In this document: positions 18,597 through 26,872 of the stretch, one piece after another
Layout: each line of letters starts with the position of its first letter
How positions within the stretch are numbered: the first letter of the stretch is position 1
Source: Sphingomonas sp. SRS2
GTDB taxonomy: Bacteria > Pseudomonadota > Alphaproteobacteria > Sphingomonadales > Sphingomonadaceae
Length of the DNA stretch: 64,000 bases
Direction: 5' to 3'
Assembly: GCF_000971055.1 (NCBI RefSeq)
Contig: NZ_LARW01000084.1
Coordinates: 1 to 64,000, forward strand
Notes under the pieces: generated by a model
The model's input: only the letters and a program-made list of their open reading frames with translations
What the model was told of the DNA's origin: nothing
Databases searched by the model: none
Translations under genes and position numbers: made by a program

Positions 18597-19385
18597 TCAG
18601 GATCCGGCCAACGCCACGGGCGCCGAGGTTGCGAACGCGCCCGACAACAATGCTCCGGCATCGGGCACAACCTGGTCCAGGCCGAGCTTCTCCAGCATCT
18701 GATGCACCGTGCAGATCGCAGCCGAGATGACAGGGACATCCAGCCTGTGTTCCACCTCGGGAACGGCAGCCAGCGAGGGCATCTGCACACAGGCGGACAG
18801 CACTACTGCATCAACGCCCGAAATGTTCAGCTTCTTGGAAATATCGACCAAGGCGAGCGGATCGCGCGCACCGACCGCGATATTATCCGATATCTCGAGC
18901 GAGATGCTGTCGAGCACTTCGAAGCCCTCGGCTTCGATATAGTCCACGACCAGCTTGGTGAGCGGTTTCATATAGGGCGTAACGATCGCGATCTTGCGCG
19001 CTTTCAGCGTACTAAGCCCGTGGATCAACGCTCCTGCGCTTGTGACGACGGGAGCGGGCGCCCCGTTTTCCACAGTGCGGCCATGGAGCCTCGTTTCTGA
19101 AATCCGATGATAGCCGTGACCCATGCTCATGATAGCCACGAGGCAAGCATAGCCAAGTACATCTACGCGGGCATCGGACAGTTCCAGGGCGCAGCGATCG
19201 GAATCGCCGTCCATCTTGACCAGTTCCTCCTTGGTCACATGCTTCATGCGCATGCGGCTGGAATGAAAGGTGAAGCGTTCCGCGAACTCCTTTTGCCGCC
19301 GTAGCAGCATGGCCGGAATCTCGGTTTCCATCGTGGTATTGGAACTCGGGACGATCTGCCCGATCCGGAAGATACGCTGTGTCAT
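18597..19385 (-). CDS. maleate isomerase-like protein (Asp/Glu racemase superfamily)
   Basis: 262-aa protein of the maleate cis-trans isomerase group. It opens with RIGQIVPSSNTTMETEIP, a hallmark of this branch. Two catalytic-type cysteines lie in LGYACLVAIMSMG (about residue 81) and VVLSACVQMPS (about residue 198), matching the two-cysteine mechanism of the superfamily. Start and preceding stop overlap as ATGA with the AMP-ligase gene, so translation is likely coupled. Conversion of maleate to fumarate would fit a gentisate/maleylpyruvate-hydrolysis end of the pathway. An arylmalonate-decarboxylase-like activity is the alternative, since that enzyme shares the fold. Confidence 0.8.
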   Translation of the reverse strand: MTQRIFRIGQIVPSSNTTMETEIPAMLLRRQKEFAERFTFHSSRMRMKHVTKEELVKMDGDSDRCALELSDARVDVLGYACLVAIMSMGHGYHRISETRLHGRTVENGAPAPVVTSAGALIHGLSTLKARKIAIVTPYMKPLTKLVVDYIEAEGFEVLDSISLEISDNIAVGARDPLALVDISKKLNISGVDAVVLSACVQMPSLAAVPEVEHRLDVPVISAAICTVHQMLEKLGLDQVVPDAGALLSGAFATSAPVALAGS

Positions 19386-21052
19386 ATGGTCTGCTCCATC
19401 GGCGTCGAATGGCTTTCCGCCGCAATCCGCTCAGCGATGATCCGCCGCAGGGTAGCGCGGTCGATCTTGCCGACGCGGGTCAAGGGAAAGGAATCTATGA
19501 TCTCGATCCGCTCGGGGATCTTGAACCGGGCTACGCCGAGCGTTTCGAGGAAATGTGCCAGGGCATCGACATCGGGCGATCGCTTGCCCGCATAAGGCAC
19601 AATGAACGCGCAGGCTTTTTCGCCATAAACGGGATCGGGCATCGCGACGACCTTCGCGTCGGCGATCGCCTCATGGCGGACGATCATATTCTCGACCTCT
19701 TCCGGGCCGAATTTCTCCCCACCGCGGTCGATATTGTCCTTGATGCGCCCTTCGAACGCGAAGTAGGTGCTCGCACCCACCGTCCGGGCGCTCATCAGAT
19801 CTCCGGTACGGAAAAAGCCATCTGCGCTGAGCGACGCTTCGGTGCTGCCAAAATAGCCGCGGATACTTGACGGCCCTTTGAAGGCGAGCTCCCCGGCTGT
19901 GCCCGGCGGAACCTCCTGATCGCTGCGCGGGGCCAGCAGCTTGAACTCATCGAAGGGCGACACCGGGCGGCCCACCGAATTGTGGCGTGCCTCGACAGGA
20001 TCATCAGGGCTTGATGCCGTCAGGGCGCCTTCGCTGATGCCATAGACATTGACGACCGGGACGTTGAGGTGGGCCTCGATCGCACTCGCGCGGCTCAACG
20101 TCGTGAACAGCTTGATGGACGATAGATCGTGACTGGCGGCATCCGCATAATCGAGGATCATCGCGGCGATCGGCCCTATGCTGCCGGTTATCGCAACATG
20201 TTCACGTTCGATAGTGCGAAAGAATTCGACGATGTCGAAGCGCTCCATCAGGACGAGCTTGCGGCCCTGCATCAGCGCGGGGACCAGATGGTAGATCATC
20301 GCCGCGTTGTGAATCAGCGGCAGTGCCCATAATCCAGGGTCCTCGGCTTTCAGGCCGATCATGTCGGTCCACGCCTGACAATAGCCAAGATATTCCCCAT
20401 GCAGACGAGGAATGACCTTGGGAGTTCCGGTGGTGCCGCCCGATAGCTGGAATACAAGAACGTCGTCGGGCGCGATCGCGATCTCGGCAAGCCGCCCCCG
20501 GGCTTCCGCGTGCGGTATGTCTCGAACGAGGGACGCGATCGTCGGATCTCCTGCATCCGGTAACCCGTCCGTGACGATCAAATGCCGCAAGGTCGGATGG
20601 CCTTCGGCCATCGCCCGGGCGAAGCCGACCAGATCAAAGCTCCTGCTGGCCCGCCTCTGGACGAAATATCCCGCAGCGCCGGTGAGGCGGGAAATCGTGC
20701 CGATCTCCATCTCACGATGCTGCGGCAACGTGCATACCGGGATCAGGGCGGCCTTGAAGCAGGCCAGCAATGCGATCGCCGTCTCGATCGCATTGCCCAT
20801 CTGGAAAATTACCCGGTCTCCCGGTTTCAGGCCCAGCGCCAGCAGTGCGCCGCCCAGCCGCTCGCTCTGCTCGTCATATTCGGCATAGCTCAGCCGTTCG
20901 TCACCACAGACAAGCGCCACGTCCTGCGGCACACGAGCTGCCGTCGCGCGCAGGGCATCGCCAACGGTCGAGCGGTGCCACGCGCCTTGCGCGATATAGG
21001 ATTCGGACTCCGCCTCTGATGGATAGGCCACACCTGATATCCGCTCAGTCAT
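19382..21052 (-). CDS. aryl-acid AMP/CoA ligase (2,3-dihydroxybenzoate-AMP ligase-like)
   Basis: 556-aa ANL-superfamily adenylating enzyme. The P-loop is LSGGTTGTPKVIPRLHGEYL, close to the EntE/DhbE signature. Downstream are NVYGISEGA (A5), FRTGDL (A7), GRIKDNIDRGGEKFGPEEVE (A8) and the A10 lysine in LTRVGKIDRATLR. ATG at 21052 overlaps the preceding 81-aa gene by eight bases and begins at the family N-terminus; the open frame upstream of it is not coding. Activation of a 2-hydroxybenzoate-type acid to its CoA ester is the likely role, feeding ring hydroxylation in a salicylyl-CoA/gentisate style route. No carrier-protein gene is nearby, so siderophore synthesis is unlikely. Confidence 0.88.
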   Translation of the reverse strand: MTERISGVAYPSEAESESYIAQGAWHRSTVGDALRATAARVPQDVALVCGDERLSYAEYDEQSERLGGALLALGLKPGDRVIFQMGNAIETAIALLACFKAALIPVCTLPQHREMEIGTISRLTGAAGYFVQRRASRSFDLVGFARAMAEGHPTLRHLIVTDGLPDAGDPTIASLVRDIPHAEARGRLAEIAIAPDDVLVFQLSGGTTGTPKVIPRLHGEYLGYCQAWTDMIGLKAEDPGLWALPLIHNAAMIYHLVPALMQGRKLVLMERFDIVEFFRTIEREHVAITGSIGPIAAMILDYADAASHDLSSIKLFTTLSRASAIEAHLNVPVVNVYGISEGALTASSPDDPVEARHNSVGRPVSPFDEFKLLAPRSDQEVPPGTAGELAFKGPSSIRGYFGSTEASLSADGFFRTGDLMSARTVGASTYFAFEGRIKDNIDRGGEKFGPEEVENMIVRHEAIADAKVVAMPDPVYGEKACAFIVPYAGKRSPDVDALAHFLETLGVARFKIPERIEIIDSFPLTRVGKIDRATLRRIIAERIAAESHSTPMEQTI

Positions 21053-21290
21053 CGGAGATGCGAAGCTCGTCGTCGTCGAACCGGACGACCGTGCCCAGAT
21101 ACCCGCCGGTGAGCGCGCCGTACCAGACCGCCTTACCAAGCCCGGCGTCCCTCCGCCGGAGCAGCAGGTCACCCTTGGCCTCGATACGGGTATAATGCGA
21201 TAGCTCCGTAACCCCGATATCGGGGTTGCTGGCGGAGGCGAGCCGAAGCGGCTCGAATTCAGGCACATTGAGAACAAATAATGTCGCCAT
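21045..21290 (-). CDS. small conserved-looking protein, 81 aa, unknown function
   Basis: An 81-residue soluble protein with no signal peptide or cysteine. The sequence includes VPEFEPLRLASASNPDIGV, HYTRIEAKGDLLLRRRDAGLGKAVWYGALTGG and an acidic end FDDDELRISDD. GGGGGA lies six bases upstream of the ATG, and its stop overlaps the ligase start by eight bases, so translational coupling is expected. I do not recognise a named domain. Its tight placement between a VOC gene and the ligase gene supports a real gene with a role in the pathway, perhaps as an accessory subunit. Confidence 0.72.
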   Translation of the reverse strand: MATLFVLNVPEFEPLRLASASNPDIGVTELSHYTRIEAKGDLLLRRRDAGLGKAVWYGALTGGYLGTVVRFDDDELRISDD

Positions 21291-21300
21291 ATCGTCCCCC

Positions 21301-21870
21301 TTACGCTGCCTGACCGAGGGCTGCCGCGACCATCCGGCCCTTTCTGCGCCACATGTCGGCGGAGCTGGGATTGCCCGTCGCCACCGTCTCCAGAAGCGCA
21401 GCGACAGTCAGTTCGGCATCCGCGGCATCAATCGCCGCCATCGGACGCAGCGGGCGGGTGATCTCAAGCGGATAGCCGTTGGGATCGGTGAAATAGATCG
21501 ACTCGATCAACTCATGCCGGATCGGGGGCGACACGTTCACCCCATGCGCCTTGAGATGGGCATGCCATGCCGACAACCCCTCCTCGGTGTCGCAGTGGAG
21601 CGCCATGTGCCGGCCATTGCCGACATAATCCTTCGACCGCTGATCGCGCGCTTCAACATCGAAATAATAGAAGAAGGCGGCATAATTGCCTCCCCCAATA
21701 TCGAAGAAGACATGCGCGAAATCAGCATGATCGTCCTGACCCCACCCCTTGGCGGTGATCGCGTGGACCAGCGGAAAACCCAATATGTCGCGGTAGAATT
21801 TGACCGTCGCGGCGGGATCCCACATCACGAACGCGTTATGGTTGATCCCCACGGTTTTGGGCGGCTGCAT
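21301..21870 (-). CDS. VOC-family protein (glyoxalase / extradiol dioxygenase fold)
   Basis: About 189 aa with the vicinal-oxygen-chelate fold. Candidate metal ligands are His in GINHNAFVMWD, His in GNGRHMALHCDTEEG and Glu in GYPLEITRPLRP. A GGAGG just upstream favours the ATG at 21870 (five-base spacing); ATG codons at 21873 and 21882 and a TTG at 21885 are also in frame. It follows the alpha/beta-hydrolase gene almost without gap and is ten bases before the 81-aa gene. It may be an isomerase/lyase or a second ring-cleavage enzyme; the pathway already has a LigAB-type dioxygenase. Confidence 0.83.
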   Translation of the reverse strand: MQPPKTVGINHNAFVMWDPAATVKFYRDILGFPLVHAITAKGWGQDDHADFAHVFFDIGGGNYAAFFYYFDVEARDQRSKDYVGNGRHMALHCDTEEGLSAWHAHLKAHGVNVSPPIRHELIESIYFTDPNGYPLEITRPLRPMAAIDAADAELTVAALLETVATGNPSSADMWRRKGRMVAAALGQAA

Positions 21871-21881
21871 CATATCCTCCA

Positions 21882-23159
21882 TCAACGGTCGAACCGATCG
21901 GAAAGCCAGGCTGCGATGGCGCGCCCGGCCGCATAGCGCCCCGGCTCTTCGTCACGGGACAATGCGCGCCCGTGGTGATCGCCACGAATGCGCAGGTGGG
22001 TCTTGTCGTCGGTGGCGAGCAGTTCCACGATGCCTCGGATCGTCCCCGGAAAGGTCGAAGCATCGCCGGTATATTCAATCACCAGCGACGGGATCGATAC
22101 CGACGGCGCGGTCTTCCCGAGCGCGGCGTTGGAGGACAGTCCGGACCAGGTCGACAGCCAGGATTCGGGGGTGCAGAAGCGAGCGAAGCCCACCGCGCCA
22201 TAGTTGGAATTGAAAGGATTGCGTCCCCAAAGGGTGCCGACTTTCCGGTCAGACGGATCGATCGACAGATCGAAGCACCGCAGGTCGGCGTCGGTGCGCC
22301 AGACCGTGAGAACGGGGGTGTGACCCGCAAGCTTCCGACTATCCAGGCTGATCCCGCCCTTGGCCTCCCGGCGTGTCGCGATCATGGCGCGCGCGGTATC
22401 ATCGAGACGGGCGATACGCGCCCGCTGCGCCGCTCGGTAGATTTCCACAAATTCCGGCGGATAATGGGACGTCGCAGGCGGCTCGACGAAGCCGTTCGCC
22501 GGGTTGAACGGATCGAGCGCCGAATCGACCGACAGCGCGTCATGTTCGTCAGTGATCGAGGGATCGATACATCCCATCAGCAATGCGCCCTGCCCCGGAT
22601 GTGGCGCCATCAGGATGAGGCCATCGACAGGCGGCATTTCCAGATCGCACAGGCCGGTCTTCCTGCCGGCGGGTGTTTTGTCGATCCGAGCGGCACCATC
22701 CAGCAGCGATTGCTGGATGTAGAATGTGTACAGGCTCGCGCCGCCGGAATTGCCGAGCAGAATGATCCGCTCATAGCCTTGGCCCTTGAGGAAATTCACG
22801 CCGGCAGCGACATCGAACAGCGCGGTTTCATGCTCCAGGCGCAGATCGTTGCCTACCGACCGTGGCGACTGGGACCAGGCCGCAAAGCCGGCACCCGTGA
22901 TATCGGGTATTGCGTAGTGACACGCCATGAACTCGCGCGGGTGCATCACACATACCACCGTGCGGCTATTCCCGGGATCGTAGAGCGCGCCCGATGTTGC
23001 AGCGCCGTCCGCGGTGCGGAGCACGACGTTGCGCGTGGAAACACCCGCGGGAAGATCGCGCGGATTCCAGTCGGTATTGAGAAAACCGGCCACGGGTGCC
23101 CGATCAGCCAGGTTCGATACACCCGCGGCTAGGCCGCTCGATGCGCCAGCATCAACCAT
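21882..23159 (-). CDS. alpha/beta hydrolase
   Basis: 425-aa hydrolase from the ATG at 23159, which overlaps the stop of the NahE-like gene by eight bases. The nucleophile elbow is GNSGGASLY (Ser near residue 143) with a preceding VCVMHPREFMACHY oxyanion-type strand. A candidate catalytic His is in IRGDHHGRALS near the C-terminus. No signal peptide is seen. In this operon it may hydrolyse an ester, lactone, thioester or ring-cleavage product; hydrolysis of a CoA ester or a vinylogous diketone are both plausible. The frame is open to 23312 but no start upstream has coupling or a ribosome site. Confidence 0.83.
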   Translation of the reverse strand: MVDAGASSGLAAGVSNLADRAPVAGFLNTDWNPRDLPAGVSTRNVVLRTADGAATSGALYDPGNSRTVVCVMHPREFMACHYAIPDITGAGFAAWSQSPRSVGNDLRLEHETALFDVAAGVNFLKGQGYERIILLGNSGGASLYTFYIQQSLLDGAARIDKTPAGRKTGLCDLEMPPVDGLILMAPHPGQGALLMGCIDPSITDEHDALSVDSALDPFNPANGFVEPPATSHYPPEFVEIYRAAQRARIARLDDTARAMIATRREAKGGISLDSRKLAGHTPVLTVWRTDADLRCFDLSIDPSDRKVGTLWGRNPFNSNYGAVGFARFCTPESWLSTWSGLSSNAALGKTAPSVSIPSLVIEYTGDASTFPGTIRGIVELLATDDKTHLRIRGDHHGRALSRDEEPGRYAAGRAIAAWLSDRFDR

Positions 23160-24171
23160 TGACCACCGCCGCGCTGGCCCGATCGGCGGCCTCGAACTCC
23201 TCGGCGAGTTTGGCCCAGAGGCGGCCCGACAACTCGGCATTGGCGACATATGGCTCGGGGATGATGTGATAAGGCGGTCGCACAGGTCCGACCTTCGCCC
23301 AGCCGGCGGCATTCATCCGGGCCTTTTCGAGGCCGATATTATACGTCGAGAATTCTTTGAAGCTGCCATTTGGAAACAGCGGGCCGTATGTGGCGCCGAT
23401 CCGCATCGCCAGCGGCTGCACCGCGCTCCAGTCGCCGGTCCGCGCGGCTTCGGCGACCATGTCGCGCAGCCGGATCGACACACTCGGCCCGCACAGCGCG
23501 CCGGAGGTCCAGAAGGCGTTGAGGAATTCGGGCGCCTGGCGCGCGCAGCCATAATAGGCTTCATCGACCGGCATGAACTTTATGCGCCGCTGGGTGAGCG
23601 CCATGTCGGTGAGGATCATTCCCGTCGAGGTGTACTTGGCGGAAACGACCTGCGGAATCTCGGAAAGCCGGCGCCAGAAGGAGCGGCCGAACTCGAACTT
23701 GAATGCCTCAGGATTGGCATAGGCGCAGATGGCGATCTCGGGGCACGCCTCCGCGACATCGGCGAAGAATCGAACCGCGACATCCTCGCTCGGCGCACAC
23801 CACATCGGCAGCCCCAGCATCGTGCCGACAGCGCCGATATCGAGCGCGGCTCGGGTCTCAGCGACGGTGTCCCGCGTGTTCAACGTGGTGCTACCCGAAA
23901 AGAACGGCACCCGACCCGCGACGGTATCCACGACGCAGGCGATGAACGCCTTCTTCTCCGCCCAAGTCAGCGTCGAAGCCTCGCCATAGGTGCCGAGGCT
24001 CATGATCCCATTGATTCCGGCCTGAATCAGGCCCTCGGTGATCCGTGCGGTCTCATCCAGATCGACCGTTTCGGTTTCCCGCCAGTCAGATGCATTGGGC
24101 TTCGCCGGTGTCGGCAGAATGGCCCAGGCGCCTTCGATATCTGCTGCGGTGAGCGGGGGAATATTTGCCAT
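23152..24171 (-). CDS. nahE-like: trans-o-hydroxybenzylidenepyruvate hydratase-aldolase (NahE-like)
   Basis: 339-aa class I aldolase of the dihydrodipicolinate synthase superfamily, clearly of the NahE branch. Signatures are GAWAILPTPAKPNASDWR, TVDLDETARI, GINGIMSLGTYGEASTLTW, YANPEAFKFEFGRSFW, Schiff-base Lys in VVSAKYTSTGM, and FKEFSTYNIGLEKARMNAAGW. NahE cleaves trans-o-hydroxybenzylidenepyruvate into salicylaldehyde and pyruvate. It starts 11 bases after the cytochrome gene. Together with the NahD-like isomerase and aldehyde dehydrogenase in the same operon it defines a naphthalene-type aldol-cleavage block; the ring may be substituted. Confidence 0.92.
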   Translation of the reverse strand: MANIPPLTAADIEGAWAILPTPAKPNASDWRETETVDLDETARITEGLIQAGINGIMSLGTYGEASTLTWAEKKAFIACVVDTVAGRVPFFSGSTTLNTRDTVAETRAALDIGAVGTMLGLPMWCAPSEDVAVRFFADVAEACPEIAICAYANPEAFKFEFGRSFWRRLSEIPQVVSAKYTSTGMILTDMALTQRRIKFMPVDEAYYGCARQAPEFLNAFWTSGALCGPSVSIRLRDMVAEAARTGDWSAVQPLAMRIGATYGPLFPNGSFKEFSTYNIGLEKARMNAAGWAKVGPVRPPYHIIPEPYVANAELSGRLWAKLAEEFEAADRASAAVVNG

Positions 24172-24182
24172 ATGCGTTCCAG

Positions 24183-24572
24183 TCAGTTGTTCGGGGCGCC
24201 GGATGCGATCCAGGATCGGATCAGCGCGATGGCACCGTTATCGAGCGGCGCGCCGCCGAAGGGCATGCGCGCTCCCCTTCCGCCATGATCGAGATGCGTG
24301 CCCTCAACTTTCATGAGCAGATAGCTCTTGTCCGGCGCGCCGGGTTGCACGAGCTTGAATGCGCTTTTTTTAGCGGCGACATTGACCAGGCTTCGATAGG
24401 CTGCGGCTGGACTGAGAGCGAGCCCGCCGGCTTCCGCGCCCGTCATGTGGCAACTCATGCACTGGGCTTTGAGCACCGGCACAACCGCCTTCGAGAAGGA
24501 CGGTCGAAGCGGTGCAGCCGCAGCCGGGTTCGGGAAAGATGCCATCATGAAAAGCGCGATAAGGCGGATCAC
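24183..24572 (-). CDS. periplasmic c-type cytochrome
   Basis: 129-aa protein starting at a GTG whose first bases overlap the flavoprotein stop (GTGA). A signal peptide (VIRLIALFMMASFPNPAAAA) is followed by a single haem-c attachment site CMSCH at about residue 38. A distal Met in ARMPFGGAPLD may be the axial ligand. Organisation resembles short cytochromes that take electrons from periplasmic flavoprotein dehydrogenases. Immediate coupling to the Tat-type FAD protein argues that the two form a dehydrogenase/electron-acceptor pair. Confidence 0.83.
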   Translation of the reverse strand: MIRLIALFMMASFPNPAAAAPLRPSFSKAVVPVLKAQCMSCHMTGAEAGGLALSPAAAYRSLVNVAAKKSAFKLVQPGAPDKSYLLMKVEGTHLDHGGRGARMPFGGAPLDNGAIALIRSWIASGAPNN

Positions 24573-26302
24573 GCCGCGCTCTCCGCAAGCGCCGTCCTGG
24601 CCGCAATATAGCCGAAGGCCATCGCCGGCCCGATCGTGCCCCCCGCGCCATAATAGGCACCACGGGTCGGCGCCGCTATGCAGTTCCCGGCGCCGAACAG
24701 TCCAGGAATCGGCTTGCTATCCGCGTCGAGTACGCGCGCCCTGGCATCGATCATCGGTCCACCACTGGTGTCCAGCGCACCAGCCGCCACGACGAAGGCA
24801 TAATATGGTCCCGTGTCGGCCATGGGGTGCATCGTCACGTTCGGCATCGGATTTTTGGGATATTCCGTCCCTTCGCGCATCGGCGAGAAGAAGGGATGAT
24901 ATTCCCGGTCATAGCGATGCTCGCCCCGGGCGAATTCAAGGTCCTTGCCCGAACGGGCATAGCCATCGAAATCAGCGAGAGTCTTCCTGGTCGTGGCTGC
25001 GAAATCGGGAGCCAGGGCGACGCCTCCCGTCTGCGCGGCAAGCGTCTTCAGGCGCTGGTCGATGTTGGCAAACAGCGCATCCCAGCTTTCGCCCTGGATG
25101 ATATAGGGCTGCTCGCGAACGTCGCGGGGGAATGGGAAATCTCCGCCGAATGCATCAACTGAGCGCCGGTCGAACAACATGAAAAGCAGCTGGTTGGGAT
25201 ATTCTTCCCGGGTCGGATCATATTGGAAATGGACGCGCGTTCGGTCGTTATAATTCCGTTTCTCGTTGACGACGCGGCGGCCATATTTGTTGACGAAAAT
25301 CATCGAGTCACCGGGCACCAGCAGGATCGTGAAGCCCACCGCCCTGTTCTCCAGCGCCTCGTCGAGCACCACCTGCGCGCGCCATGCGGTGCCCATGCTG
25401 CCCATACGGGCACCAGCACTCGATGCGATCCGGATAAAGTCGCCCGTTGCCCCCGTCATGGCGCAGGCGCCGTACAGCGCCTCCTGATGCAGGTCGACGA
25501 GCTCCTCATCATGTGAGTAGCCGCCCGTGCCGAAGATCACGCCCTTGCGCGCCCGAATCCGGAGCGTCTTGCCTTCGCTCTCGGCAATCGCGCCCACGAT
25601 CCTGCCATTTTCGCGCACCACCGCGGTAACGGCAGTGCCTGTCAGGATCGGCACCTTGCGGCTCCGCAGATAGGCCTCGAGTTGGCTGGCAATGGCGGCG
25701 CCTCCATGATGGCCCGCGCCGACCGCCGGCTCGAGACAGCGACCGCTCGGCAGCTTGTTTTCGGGCAGATGATCAGCATAATCCGGGGCGTCACGGTTCA
25801 CCCCGAACAGGCGGAACATGTTGAAGTCCATCGCCTTCACCGAGCGTAGCTGATCGATTGCGGCCGAGCCGTTATCGTAAAAAGCTTCGAGCAGCCGATA
25901 GTCGCGATCAAGCAGACCAAGCGTCGGGCTGCCTGGATCATATCGCTGCGGATAGGAGTAGCGCGCCATATAGCGCAGGCAGTCTTCACGGCCATCCACG
26001 AGGCCCGCCGCCCGAAGCGCAAAGTTGTTGGGGATCCAAATGATCCCGCCGGACTTGCTCGTCGTGCCGCCAAGCACCGGCATCTTTTCCGCGACCATTA
26101 CACGGGCGCCGCCGGCGAGTGCCGTCACGGCGGCCGTGCAGGCTGCGGCGCCGCTACCGACGCACAATATGTCGGTTTCAACGTCCCATTGTCCCGCCGG
26201 CTTAGCCGCTTCGGCCAACGACTCGCCCAGTGTGGAGGCGCCAACGGCCGCCAGCCCCAAAGATCCCAGCGCCTGCCTACGATCGACACCCTTATTCTTC
26301 AT
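24569..26302 (-). CDS. Tat-signal FAD-dependent dehydrogenase (KSTD / fumarate-reductase flavoprotein family)
   Basis: 577-aa flavoprotein from the ATG at 26302. The N-terminus carries a twin-arginine-type signal (VDRRQALGSLGLAAVGAS). The FAD Rossmann motif is DILCVGSGAAACTAAV, with GGTTSKSGGIIWIPNN next. The C-terminal FAD motif is GLFGAGNC...YGAGGTIGPAMAFGYIA, as in 3-ketosteroid-1-dehydrogenase-like proteins. Family members dehydrogenate ketone-activated rings or reduce enoates. Coupling to a c-type cytochrome points to periplasmic oxidation. It is the promoter-proximal gene of the long minus-strand operon and so may catalyse the first step on the substrate; aromatisation of a partly saturated ring is one possibility. 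Confidence 0.87.
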   Translation of the reverse strand: MKNKGVDRRQALGSLGLAAVGASTLGESLAEAAKPAGQWDVETDILCVGSGAAACTAAVTALAGGARVMVAEKMPVLGGTTSKSGGIIWIPNNFALRAAGLVDGREDCLRYMARYSYPQRYDPGSPTLGLLDRDYRLLEAFYDNGSAAIDQLRSVKAMDFNMFRLFGVNRDAPDYADHLPENKLPSGRCLEPAVGAGHHGGAAIASQLEAYLRSRKVPILTGTAVTAVVRENGRIVGAIAESEGKTLRIRARKGVIFGTGGYSHDEELVDLHQEALYGACAMTGATGDFIRIASSAGARMGSMGTAWRAQVVLDEALENRAVGFTILLVPGDSMIFVNKYGRRVVNEKRNYNDRTRVHFQYDPTREEYPNQLLFMLFDRRSVDAFGGDFPFPRDVREQPYIIQGESWDALFANIDQRLKTLAAQTGGVALAPDFAATTRKTLADFDGYARSGKDLEFARGEHRYDREYHPFFSPMREGTEYPKNPMPNVTMHPMADTGPYYAFVVAAGALDTSGGPMIDARARVLDADSKPIPGLFGAGNCIAAPTRGAYYGAGGTIGPAMAFGYIAARTALAESAA

Positions 26303-26872
26303 TCGTCGTCTCTCTCTCCGGGGATGCTGTAGCCAGTCGCGCCTTAGAGGGGTGCCAATCCGGGCCGGTAGACACCACCGCTCCATCTCCCCGCCACCGC
26401 CGGCAAACATGTTGAGCGCACACGGCGCCTGTCGAAAAAGTCGCGCCATTCCATTGTTGTTGGGAAACGTTTCCGGGTTGGGCGGATGTTTAAGCCAATC
26501 GCTGTCCGGCTCAACGACGGACACTTTGAAATCCCGCGCGTTGCATTACTTTTATAAGCGTGCGCGGGGCGACCCGGGCTCACCGTACAGGAGCGCCATC
26601 GCTGCACTATCCACACAGCGATATGCTGCTCAGCTTTGGAAAGCGTTGCGCGATTCTGGACAGCCGAAGTGCATTTTCAAAGGCCGCTCTGAGCGTACAT
26701 CCAGAAGCCGGAGCCGATATGGCAGAGGGGATGCTGGCACCCGGCAATCGCGCCGCAGAGACGGCAGCGGTGCGGCGCAGGTGCCAAGTTGGGGCAATGC
26801 AAACCACTCTGGCGATGGATCCCCACGCGCGCTCCATGACGGCCACGCGACCGAATATTAAAGGTGATGATG
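26303..26872. other. divergent promoter region
   Basis: About 570 bases without a supportable gene, between the catabolic operon (minus) and the second ACAD-fold gene (plus). A GC-rich inverted repeat, CCCGCGC (26533-26539) and GCGCGGG (26562-26568), flanks an AT-rich core containing TTTTATAA. This could be an operator or the leader hairpin of one unit. The AraC regulator encoded at 28163 is a candidate binder. Confidence 0.5.

Noticed and set aside
17191-18702. 503-codon plus-strand open frame
   Set aside because: Antisense to the aldehyde dehydrogenase gene; no domain.
19382-21052. EntE/DhbE-like ligase as part of siderophore synthesis
   Set aside because: No isochorismatase, carrier protein or NRPS gene nearby; all neighbours are aromatic-catabolic.
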